A DNA stretch of 23,739 nucleotides from IMG/VR virus record IMGVR_UViG_3300032462_000089, positions 1 to 23,739 of that record; one strand, written 5' to 3'. Below, in pieces: positions 8,471-14,920 of this stretch. The notes beneath the pieces were generated by a model. That model saw nothing but the letters and a program-made list of their open reading frames with translations, had not been told where the DNA came from and searched no databases. The first letter of the stretch is position 1; each line of letters begins with the position of its first letter. Both the position numbers and the translations under genes were made by a program. The DNA comes from a virus.

Positions 8471-9679
8471 TTATACCACCGCTAGTTTCACGTTTAGGAA
8501 TTTCTTTTGACCATCCGCAAATGTTTTGAGACCTGCGAGATATGAACTAAAGACGTTGTTTCCACGGCGGTCTGCTGTCTGTCGAATATCGACTTCTGTC
8601 ATACTTTGTACTACCAAGTCAATAGCTCCTTTCTTACCATAATAGCAGTTTAAGAAGTTAAGTGACCAAACGTCGGTAGCGTCTGTAAGTGTTTCAGAAA
8701 CAAGTACACGTCCACCTCCAGTTTTAACAATAGACAAAGTGTTTGCTGTGTCGTTGTTTGTTGCAACAACTCCTGAAAGCAATTTTCGGTTTGCTGCTGA
8801 TACTTCAAAGTATCCAGTATTTACGTCTTTTCCTGTAAGTGAAGCGTTGAATGCGTTTGCAAGAATTGCACGAGTTGCATCTGCATCTGCTCCAATATCA
8901 AATTCTCCTGCTACTGATGGTACTGCACGAGCTGTCCATACAACGCCGTTGTAAGTGATAGTATCTGCTGCTGTTACGTTTGTCGCTAGTGCCAATACTG
9001 ATGATGAAGTAAGGTTGCTTGAGATAAACATTTCTGCTGAACCAACATCTCCAACGTATCCGTTCTTGAATGCTGAACCTGCGATGTCAATGTTCTTTGA
9101 GATGATAAACTCTGAAATGTTTGCTGCTGCGTAGTAATCTACAACGAGAGCCATGTTTGACATGATGTCAATATCATTTGCGTTTCCTAGTTTAGCACCC
9201 ATTCGAGTTGTCATTTGTGGAACTGTAGTTGATGAAAGTGTGATTGGAGTTCCTGATGAAACACCAGTTGTAAGGTCACCTGTATCGAATGTTGCTCCTG
9301 CGTTCAATACTTCTGCGAAACATCGTCCGTCAAGGTCTGCTGCTAACTTTCGAGCGTTGTGGCTACCTGCGAATTCCATAGCTTTTAGAGGTCCTGTTTG
9401 TTTAACTTCTCCGTCTGAAAGGTGGAATGCCATTTCTTTCTCAAGGTTGATAGTCAAAGCTTCTGTTGTATCTGTGATAGAGTCAATAACTGACGCTGCA
9501 CCACGAGTTACTGAACGTACTTCTACTCCTGAAAGGTCCATAGCAACACGAGTAACTGAACCTCCGTATGTAAGCATAGGCTCCAAACGCATGTTCATTA
9601 TTTTCTTTGCTACTAATTTTTTATCGAAAATCTCTTGATAAGTATTATCGAATGCTACTTTATAATCTGTCAATGCCAT
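8471..9679 (-). CDS. Major capsid protein (HK97 fold, P22 coat-like) with inserted domain
   Basis: 402 residues. It forms the icosahedral shell. The N-terminal helix (MALTDYKVAFDNTYQEIFDKK), the E-loop-like region about 30-100, and the helix SHNARKLAADLDGRCFAEVLNAG (106-128) fit HK97-type coat proteins of the P22-like branch. Residues about 230-338 (TITYNGVVWTARAVPS, DIGADADATRAILANAFNA) look like a separate domain inserted before the final strands and helix (CYYGKKGAIDLVVQSMTEVDIR), comparable in position to insertion domains of P22-like coats. The gene follows scaffold directly, the usual order. The leader holds GATTGGGGA at 9702-9710. Codons are G/C-richer than in the early region, as expected for a highly expressed gene. 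Confidence 0.85.
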   Translation of the reverse strand: MALTDYKVAFDNTYQEIFDKKLVAKKIMNMRLEPMLTYGGSVTRVAMDLSGVEVRSVTRGAASVIDSITDTTEALTINLEKEMAFHLSDGEVKQTGPLKAMEFAGSHNARKLAADLDGRCFAEVLNAGATFDTGDLTTGVSSGTPITLSSTTVPQMTTRMGAKLGNANDIDIMSNMALVVDYYAAANISEFIISKNIDIAGSAFKNGYVGDVGSAEMFISSNLTSSSVLALATNVTAADTITYNGVVWTARAVPSVAGEFDIGADADATRAILANAFNASLTGKDVNTGYFEVSAANRKLLSGVVATNNDTANTLSIVKTGGGRVLVSETLTDATDVWSLNFLNCYYGKKGAIDLVVQSMTEVDIRQTADRRGNNVFSSYLAGLKTFADGQKKFLNVKLAVV

Positions 9680-9701
9680 ATAATTTGTAAATTTAATCTA
9701 A

Positions 9702-9710
9702 TCCCCAATC
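9702..9710 (-). promoter_or_regulatory. GATTGGGGA leader motif of the capsid gene
   Basis: GATTGGGGA lies 22 nt upstream of the capsid ATG (9679), in the 38-bp scaffold-capsid gap. It is identical to the motif before the portal gene. No -10 box precedes it here, so it is probably read as part of a longer transcript. Confidence 0.5.
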
Positions 9711-9717
9711 ATAGAAA

Positions 9718-10440
9718 TTAGAAACCTCTTGTTAGCATGTTCGCATTGTATTGAGCTTTCTTCTTTGGACTTTTCATAATCTCATTAAAGTAGGCAATAT
9801 CTTTTTCTGCTCGTGCTAGGTCTAAGGGTTCTGGGTCGTTTCCTCCCGCTGGTTGTCTTGTTTCTATAGTACGCTTTCCAGTCAAAGCATTACCATATGT
9901 TTCTTCAAGTAATTGAGAAACTGTTTTGTTTTTGTTTTCTGGGATTTTAGCAAGTGATTTGATAACATTTGCATTTGCAATAGACTTGAACTCTGGTCCT
10001 CTGTCTAATGCTTGTGCCATTTGTTTATCAAACGCTGTTTCAAATCTTTCTGCTCTTTCTTTTGCAGACAATTTGTCTGAATACTTTTGGTCAAGTTTTG
10101 CAGTAGCTGAATCGACAAGGCGTTGTATAAACGCTGGGTCGGTATCAAATTCTTCTGCGATACTATTAACGTCTACATCAATATCACTAAGAGATTGACC
10201 ATGACTAATAGATTCTTGTAGTGCCTTTAATTCTTTTTCGACTGCCTTTCGTGCTTTCTTTTCAGCAACAAAAGCGTTTTGAGAAACAACTCGCTGTTCA
10301 GGTTCTTCTTCTCCTTCAAGCTCGGCTATTGTTTGTTCGTCTTCTTGAGTATTTTCCTCAATAGTTTCCGCAGTTTCTTCTGCTACTCCTTCTGAAACAA
10401 TATCCTCTGTTTCTTGAGCATCATTTTGGAAATCTTCCAT
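9718..10440 (-). CDS. Scaffolding protein
   Basis: 240 residues, strongly acidic at the N-terminus (Glu/Gln/Thr-rich, about 1-60), then a charged helical middle (AEKKARKAVEKELKALQES) and a basic C-terminus (SPKKKAQYNANMLTRGF). This charge pattern, with a helical C-terminal coat-binding end, is classic for phage scaffolds. The gene sits between portal and capsid, the usual place. A TTG at 10494 would extend the frame by 18 residues and ATG 10452 by 4; ATG 10440 has the AATATT-ATG context common in this genome, so I chose it, but 10452 is equally possible. It would direct capsid assembly and then leave the head. Confidence 0.75.
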   Translation of the reverse strand: MEDFQNDAQETEDIVSEGVAEETAETIEENTQEDEQTIAELEGEEEPEQRVVSQNAFVAEKKARKAVEKELKALQESISHGQSLSDIDVDVNSIAEEFDTDPAFIQRLVDSATAKLDQKYSDKLSAKERAERFETAFDKQMAQALDRGPEFKSIANANVIKSLAKIPENKNKTVSQLLEETYGNALTGKRTIETRQPAGGNDPEPLDLARAEKDIAYFNEIMKSPKKKAQYNANMLTRGF

Positions 10441-10457
10441 AATATTTAACATTTTTA

Positions 10458-10472
10458 CAAAGTTGCACTTTG
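10458..10472 (-). other. Hairpin in scaffold leader
   Basis: CAAAGT GCA ACTTTG is a perfect 6-bp stem, 3-nt loop, about 17 nt before the scaffold ATG at 10440. Together with a second hairpin at 10508-10521 it makes the 5' leader of the scaffold mRNA unusually structured. Confidence 0.4.
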
Positions 10473-10507
10473 GAGTTTTTTGTCCGTCTCTCAAACGTAT
10501 AGATTTA

Positions 10508-10521
10508 GAGTATCTCTACTC
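10508..10521 (-). other. Hairpin next to TTGGGGA in scaffold leader
   Basis: GAGTA GAGA TACTC forms a perfect 5-bp stem with a 4-nt loop. Its first two bases overlap the end of the TTGGGGA motif (10520-10526), so folding and any binding to the motif could influence each other. Confidence 0.4.
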
Positions 10522-10526
10522 CCCAA
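10520..10526 (-). promoter_or_regulatory. TTGGGGA motif at the predicted 5' end of scaffold mRNA
   Basis: TTGGGGA begins 7 nt after TATAAT, so the transcript should start at or within a base of the motif. It lies 79 nt before the scaffold ATG, too far for a ribosome-binding site, which argues that the motif has another function. Confidence 0.5.
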
Positions 10527-10533
10527 TATAATA

Positions 10534-10542
10534 ATTATACCA
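10534..10542 (-). promoter_or_regulatory. Extended -10 promoter for scaffold/capsid
   Basis: TGGTATAAT, identical to the fibre, portal and small-terminase promoters. It lies downstream of the structured element at 10559-10635 and would drive scaffold and probably capsid, two proteins needed in large amounts. Confidence 0.65.
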
Positions 10543-10558
10543 CATTACGCATCTTTTT

Positions 10559-10635
10559 AGAGTAATGTAGCTTGTTCTAGTATCTCCGACCGATTGGGGG
10601 TTAGTCTTCAATACCAGAAAGAGCTACACTACTCT
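10559..10635 (-). ncRNA. Putative structured RNA element with C-rich loop
   Basis: 77 nt in the 3' region after the gene ending at 10640. Minus-strand arms AGAGTAGTGTAGCT (10635-10622) and AGCTACATTACTCT (10572-10559) pair over 14 bp with one G-U. An inner stem CTGGTAT/ATACTAG (10617-10611 with 10583-10577) pairs over 7 bp with one G-U. A 4-bp stem GACT/GGTC then closes the 11-nt loop AACCCCCAATC. Both imperfect pairs are G-U only if the minus strand is the RNA; on plus they would be A-C mismatches, so transcription is probably minus. There is no T-run after the stem, so it is not an ordinary terminator. The loop is complementary to GATTGGGG in late gene leaders. Function unknown. Confidence 0.5.
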
Positions 10636-10639
10636 TTGG

Positions 10640-10936
10640 TTATTCTGCTTCGTTAAGTTCTTTCTCTAACAGGTCTTGATAATATTCCATGTTGCCTTGT
10701 GAGCTTGTGATGACTTTGATAAGGTCTATGTTTACTCTTACTTTAGCCCCTAAAGCGATGAACTCTTGCTGTGTAAGTGTGTTGTGATTGTCTGCAATAT
10801 TTTCAATAGCACTTATAACATCTTTAATCATACCTTTCACAATCGTCTTACCACCTTCGGAATTGCGTATCTCTGCAATAGATTTCTGTAATCCTAAATC
10901 TTCTTGCAACATTTCAACCTTTTCTTTATCAATCAT
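10640..10936 (-). CDS. Hypothetical helical protein between portal and scaffold
   Basis: 98 residues from ATG 10936, chosen because AAGGAG sits 9 nt upstream, one of the few clear Shine-Dalgarno sites here; a longer frame from 10984 would overlap the previous gene by 47 bp. Sequence MIDKEKVEMLQEDLGLQ... is charged, all-helical, with Asn/Leu/Ile-rich heptads and no Cys. It starts 1 bp after the upstream stop, so the two are coupled. It could be a head-assembly accessory factor given its place, but no family is recognised. The structured element at 10559-10635 follows directly. Confidence 0.65.
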   Translation of the reverse strand: MIDKEKVEMLQEDLGLQKSIAEIRNSEGGKTIVKGMIKDVISAIENIADNHNTLTQQEFIALGAKVRVNIDLIKVITSSQGNMEYYQDLLEKELNEAE

Positions 10937-10937
10937 A

Positions 10938-11381
10938 TTATTTATCTCCTTCAATTTGTAATTCCCCTTCGACAACTTCTGCACTAGGGATAAGAGCTAG
11001 TTCTGGTATTTGTTTAAGTACCTCTGCTAGTTCTTCTTTGTCTTCTTGTAGTTGTACTTCGCACTTTTCCATATTCTTTTGGAATACATCTCGGCTAGTT
11101 TTTGCGTCTTTGTACGCCCACACTACATGGATTTGTTCTGGTGTTAGCTTTTTAATAAACTTGTGATGATGCTCTATGTTTTCAACAATAGCGTTTCGAT
11201 GAGTAAACATACCCTCTTGTTCTTTCCTGTGTGTTTCTACTTCTGCGATATTGTTTTCAAGTTCGTTTATAGAAAACTTAATCACATATCCGTGCTTTTC
11301 GATAATCCTATCTTTAAGATTAGGAAACTCTAGTTTTTCATCAGTTGCGTCTATGTTAATTTTTTTAAGCTCGTATTTCAT
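10938..11381 (-). CDS. Hypothetical coiled-coil protein downstream of portal
   Basis: 147 residues (MKYELKKINIDATDEKLEFP). Residues 35-70 and 95-135 are Glu/Lys/His-rich helices likely to form a coiled coil (SINELENNIAEVETHRKEQE; QLQEDKEELAEVLKQIPE). Starts 2 bp after the portal stop. No domain recognised; position in the head operon suggests an assembly or minor head role. Its last codons carry the AAGGAG that serves the next gene. Confidence 0.6.
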   Translation of the reverse strand: MKYELKKINIDATDEKLEFPNLKDRIIEKHGYVIKFSINELENNIAEVETHRKEQEGMFTHRNAIVENIEHHHKFIKKLTPEQIHVVWAYKDAKTSRDVFQKNMEKCEVQLQEDKEELAEVLKQIPELALIPSAEVVEGELQIEGDK

Positions 11382-11383
11382 AT

Positions 11384-13336
11384 TTAGAATTGTGGAGGTA
11401 CTTCCCCATTAGTATTTATAACGTCTTTCACTTCTTCCATTTGTGTTTGCCCACCTTGTTGCTCTTGCTGTGGTCCTTCAACTTGTTGTTTAATCTGATT
11501 CATTTGTTGTTTGAACAGTAAATCATTTGCTTGCTTGACCATGTTTCTCATAATAATTTCGTCTAACCCTACAAGATATTTTGAGAGGTCTTGTAGCTGG
11601 TCACCTGTAATATGTTCTTCATTGTCTTGCATATAATCAACAAAGCGTTGTTTGTATGCTGTTGTAGCTGATTGATTAGGTGCAATCTTCTCTCCGTCAA
11701 GGATTGCTTCAATATCTCTTTCTGCTTCTGACATAAGCTCTGCACTTCCGTACTCTGAAACATCAAGTAATTGTTTGATTGTATCTTCTTCAAATCCTGC
11801 AATAGTTGCTTGTAGCTCGTATGCTTTTTGCTGGTTCTGAATAGGATTGACTGCTTGGCTGTTTAGGAACGCAATCTTTGTTCTTTTTTCTACTTCTGAT
11901 AATGTTGACTCTGCATTTGATGACTCGACCATTGTTCCAAACTTATCATCTTTTCTGAATATATCTCGTCTTGAAACATCAAACATCTCTACGCCATTTG
12001 GTCCAAGAATATCAATCGCTGTTTTCTTTACCAAGTGTTCTCGTACTCCATGTTCATATAGTTTTGCAAACCTTTTATATCCGAATGAGTATGACTTGTT
12101 AAGGAATCCGAATCTATCGGCAGAGTTAGCTTGATTTCCTTCATAGATTCCTACTTTGTCTTCGTCTGACATACCTTTAGCACCTGCTGTAACTCCTGAC
12201 GCTTTCTCCTGAATAGAATCAAGTAGTGTAAATACTTCGATAGGTGTATTGATTGATGGTGTCATCAGTGTCTGTACTGCTTGATTTAGGTCTATGTCTT
12301 TGTTTACTTTGATATAGCCATCTCGTCTGTATTTTAATTCTGCAAGGTTTTTTACTGCTGATACGTTTACAAGTTTAGTAGGCTTAATTATCTGTTCTGC
12401 GTTATCAAGCATTTGATTGATTGAGGTAGCTTGAGCCATAAAGATTTCTCGAACGTAATCACAGAATGATGGTGTCCAAAACTCTGTAAGGTCTGGGAAC
12501 GCCGCCCAAGACCAGAAAGGATATAGGTCTGATTCAAATATATCTTTCAAAGGTTCTACTCGTACAGCTGTTGCTCCGTCTTCTTGCAATAGTAGATAGA
12601 ATCGTTCTCCTTCGTAAGTTGTAAACCACTCCCAGAACTTATACTTATTTACATCTCCAATCTCTTTGTTTTGTTTCCATACGTTAGTGTCGTATGTTCT
12701 GTTTTGTTTGTTTACTTGTTCTTGGCTCATTTCATCACTGTTTCCAGCTCCTTCAAGTAAGATATTAGTTTCAGTCTTTAGGTATATCTTATCTTTGATA
12801 CCTTGTTTTAATTCATGGCGTGATTTTACTACTCCATAACTTCCTAAATAAAATGCTGATTCTAAATCAAGTCCACCTGCTGAAGGGTCAATAAGAAAAT
12901 CATAAACGTCAATAGGTTCTAGGTTTGACTTATATACTCCGTCTGGTGATTCTGCTGAATAAGAATAAATAGAACGACCATAAATAATCGCTTGTTTCTT
13001 TCCTGCAATATCTTTAATATCCCAGCTGTTGAGTTCTTGGTCTGATGCACGTAATGCGTTCAGATATTTTACTCTTTTTAGTTGTGACTCTTTACGTTTA
13101 ATAAACTTAAAAATAAGAGGGTTATCAATCTTTGAAAGCAAAGTATGTACGAATGATGACATTTGTCCCAAATCTACGTTAGCTCTTGCTGACGATTGAT
13201 TGATTTTGCGTGAATAATACAAGTCTTCGTTGATTTTCCAGTTAGAAACCTTACCTTGCTTGTATTCTCGAGCAAATTCTATTTCTTTTAGTGCTTGCCT
13301 GATGATTAGTTGTCGTTTTTCAAAAGATATTACCAT
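11384..13336 (-). CDS. Portal protein (head-to-tail connector)
   Basis: 650 residues, normal for podovirus/P22-like portals. The N-terminus (RQALKEIEFAREYKQGKVSNWKINEDLYY) and the block about 120-165 (GRSIYSYSAESPDGVYKSNLEPIDVYDFLIDPSA) match the typical portal pattern in which a vertex protein describes a '...V.P.dfl.DP.A' core. A central region about 280-400 (SINQMLDNAEQIIKPTKLVN; TPSINTPIEVFTLLDSIQEKASGVTAGAKG) fits the wing/crown part. The C-terminus is Gln-rich (QQMNQIKQQVEGPQQEQQGG), as in the barrel tails of many portals. It makes the dodecameric ring through which DNA enters and leaves the head. It lies right after the large terminase, with its own promoter and a hairpin leader. Confidence 0.85.
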   Translation of the reverse strand: MVISFEKRQLIIRQALKEIEFAREYKQGKVSNWKINEDLYYSRKINQSSARANVDLGQMSSFVHTLLSKIDNPLIFKFIKRKESQLKRVKYLNALRASDQELNSWDIKDIAGKKQAIIYGRSIYSYSAESPDGVYKSNLEPIDVYDFLIDPSAGGLDLESAFYLGSYGVVKSRHELKQGIKDKIYLKTETNILLEGAGNSDEMSQEQVNKQNRTYDTNVWKQNKEIGDVNKYKFWEWFTTYEGERFYLLLQEDGATAVRVEPLKDIFESDLYPFWSWAAFPDLTEFWTPSFCDYVREIFMAQATSINQMLDNAEQIIKPTKLVNVSAVKNLAELKYRRDGYIKVNKDIDLNQAVQTLMTPSINTPIEVFTLLDSIQEKASGVTAGAKGMSDEDKVGIYEGNQANSADRFGFLNKSYSFGYKRFAKLYEHGVREHLVKKTAIDILGPNGVEMFDVSRRDIFRKDDKFGTMVESSNAESTLSEVEKRTKIAFLNSQAVNPIQNQQKAYELQATIAGFEEDTIKQLLDVSEYGSAELMSEAERDIEAILDGEKIAPNQSATTAYKQRFVDYMQDNEEHITGDQLQDLSKYLVGLDEIIMRNMVKQANDLLFKQQMNQIKQQVEGPQQEQQGGQTQMEEVKDVINTNGEVPPQF

Positions 13337-13340
13337 TTAT

Positions 13341-13356
13341 GTGATTCCCCAATCAC
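13341..13356 (-). promoter_or_regulatory. Hairpin leader of portal gene with GGGG loop
   Basis: GTGATT GGGG AATCAC is a perfect 6-bp stem presenting GGGG as the loop, ending 4 nt before the portal ATG (13336). It contains TTGGGGA (13346-13352). The placement would cover the ribosome-binding region, so opening or binding of the loop could control portal translation. Confidence 0.55.
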
Positions 13357-13376
13357 TTATTGTTATTAATACAAGT

Positions 13377-13385
13377 ATTATACCA
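13377..13385 (-). promoter_or_regulatory. Extended -10 promoter for portal
   Basis: TGGTATAAT in the 53-bp gap between the terminase stop (13390) and portal ATG (13336). Predicted leader about 35 nt, containing the hairpin at 13341-13356. Confidence 0.65.
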
Positions 13386-13389
13386 TATT

Positions 13390-14610
13390 CTACATCCCAA
13401 TCGACGGGTAAAGTGGTTCTTCTTCTTCCCAATACTCCTCAATTACCTCTTGTTCATGCGGATTTAGTGATTGAATAGCATATCTGACTGCATCAAGTGC
13501 ATGGTCAAGCCCTCCTTCTGGTGTATTAAGAGTCTTTCCTTCTCTATCTTTCATCCAAGTGTAGTTTAGATATTCTTTATACAGGTTTACCGAACGTTTT
13601 GTTATCCAAATAGGTATTCCTTGTATTAATTGTATTCCTTGAGTGATACTTCCTGCACCTTTCTTGGCACCAATAACAGGTAATCCATAAGAAACCAACT
13701 CATCATTAGATTTAGGCTCTGAACTATCCGCAACAGTAAGTATGTCATCAAATAGTTTTAAGGCATCTGATATAGCTTTATTAGACATTCCTTTTTTGTA
13801 CAGCTTTTCATTAAGAACATATCCTCCGTTATACTTGTATATATCTACAATAGCAGTAGGGTCGTTCGTATATCCGTAATCAAGCCCTCTACGCTCAAGT
13901 TTAGCCTCCTCAGGCACATCCTCAATACGTACCCAGCCATCGAATACTCTACCTTCATGGCTTGATGGTTCTCCTAGCCATTTTGTTTTATATAAAGCTG
14001 GTCTGTGAGCTTTGTCTGATTCCATTTCATCAAACATAACCTTTGGCATCCAGTCATATTTTATAGCAACATCATAGTTTGCGTTTATAATTAAAGTGTT
14101 TGGTCTGCCTTCTAGCACTAATCGTTTGTGTACTGGGTCTTCTTCATCTAGTCTGTTGTAAGTATAAATAATCTGTGAGCCTTTTTTACGAACTGTAGGT
14201 GTAAGGATTTCTATTGATTGCTCTGATACAGTTTGAGCTTCTTCAACCCAAGCTATGTCAATACCCTCAATAGATTTAACGCTTTGTTCGTTTCGTCTTA
14301 ATCCTTTGAAAAGAAAGTCTGAACCTGTAATAGTATTTACGATAGCTTTATCTGTTACAACAAAATCGTTTAGCTCGTACAAGGCAATAAGGTCTGATAG
14401 TAATTGATGAGAACTATCTGTGATAGAGTTTTGAAATTCTCTAAAGCAACCCATACGCATCTTTTCTTGTCTTGCTCGTATTAAAAGTATTCTTGCTACT
14501 GTATGTGACTTTAACGAGAAACGACCGCCATAAACGGCAGCCTCTCTCCAGTCTTTATCTAACAACCTAGAGAACTCTTTAGGTATTTGTATCTTCTTCT
14601 GATTTGGCAT
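13390..14610 (-). CDS. terL: Terminase large subunit
   Basis: 406 residues. It is the packaging motor: an N-terminal ATPase and a C-terminal RNase H-like nuclease. The Walker A region is YGGRFSLKSH (27-36), with K34 and S35 kept but F and L in place of the usual G residues. Walker B is GIDIAWVEEA (116-125), with the catalytic glutamates E123/E124. Motif III/coupling is likely TYNRL (150-154). Nuclease acids are D244 in GLDYGYTNDPTA, D295 in VADSSEPKS, and D369/D373 in GLDHALDAVRY. Terminase_3 (PBSX/P22-like) family by pattern. It overlaps the small subunit gene by 32 bp, indicating coupled translation. Start ATG 14610 chosen; there is no stronger signal upstream. Confidence 0.92.
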   Translation of the reverse strand: MPNQKKIQIPKEFSRLLDKDWREAAVYGGRFSLKSHTVARILLIRARQEKMRMGCFREFQNSITDSSHQLLSDLIALYELNDFVVTDKAIVNTITGSDFLFKGLRRNEQSVKSIEGIDIAWVEEAQTVSEQSIEILTPTVRKKGSQIIYTYNRLDEEDPVHKRLVLEGRPNTLIINANYDVAIKYDWMPKVMFDEMESDKAHRPALYKTKWLGEPSSHEGRVFDGWVRIEDVPEEAKLERRGLDYGYTNDPTAIVDIYKYNGGYVLNEKLYKKGMSNKAISDALKLFDDILTVADSSEPKSNDELVSYGLPVIGAKKGAGSITQGIQLIQGIPIWITKRSVNLYKEYLNYTWMKDREGKTLNTPEGGLDHALDAVRYAIQSLNPHEQEVIEEYWEEEEPLYPSIGM

Positions 14611-14902
14611 TTATGATTTCAACTAATACAGATTGTATATCTTTACCATTGCTAGTAATATCAGACTTGCTTTCAGCTTTACCCTCTGCCATCTCCCATA
14701 CTTTAATCTTATCTATTCCTTCAAAAAAGGCTTCTTTCTCATCATCTGTCATATTTGATAAGTATTTCTTAGCATAGTCTTTTAGAGAACTACCTTTTGG
14801 TCTTCCAGCAGGGTTACCTGACTGTCCTTTCTTAAACTGCCAAGGTTGTATTCTTAACGCTCTGCTTTCTGGTTGTTCTTCGCTTGATGTTTCAGTATCC
14901 AT
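14579..14902 (-). CDS. terS: Putative terminase small subunit
   Basis: 107 residues. The basic segment FKKGQSGNPAGRPKGSSLKDY (about 24-44) is the GNPAGRPKG motif of a family often found beside phage large terminases. The following helices (YAKKYLSNMTDDEKEAFFEGIDKIKVWEMAEGK) and the polar tail (ESKSDITSNGKDIQSVLVEI) match the arrangement of such small proteins. It would bind the packaging site and present DNA to TerL. The frame overlaps the terL start. The ATG at 14902 lies only 7 nt after a TATAAT box, so the mRNA is predicted to be leaderless. Function inferred from motif and position. Confidence 0.7.
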   Translation of the reverse strand: MDTETSSEEQPESRALRIQPWQFKKGQSGNPAGRPKGSSLKDYAKKYLSNMTDDEKEAFFEGIDKIKVWEMAEGKAESKSDITSNGKDIQSVLVEIINAKSEEDTNT

Positions 14903-14909
14903 ATATTCT

Positions 14910-14918
14910 ATTATACCA
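14910..14918 (-). promoter_or_regulatory. Extended -10 promoter, leaderless start of terS
   Basis: TGGTATAAT followed by 7 nt (AGAATAT) and then ATG. Normal initiation 6-8 nt after the box places +1 at or beside the A of the start codon. The promoter fits entirely in the 18-bp gap before the terS start and after the methyltransferase stop. Confidence 0.65.
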
Positions 14919-14920
14919 TA

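Noticed and set aside
11569-11802. Minus-strand frame inside the portal gene (and a similar one at 6549-6752)
   Set aside because: Completely contained in a larger supported gene in another frame.
5830-13352. TTGGGGA as an ordinary Shine-Dalgarno site
   Set aside because: It does not match GGAGG and its distance to ATG varies from 9 to 79 nt; still, an atypical SD role for portal and fibre alone cannot be excluded.
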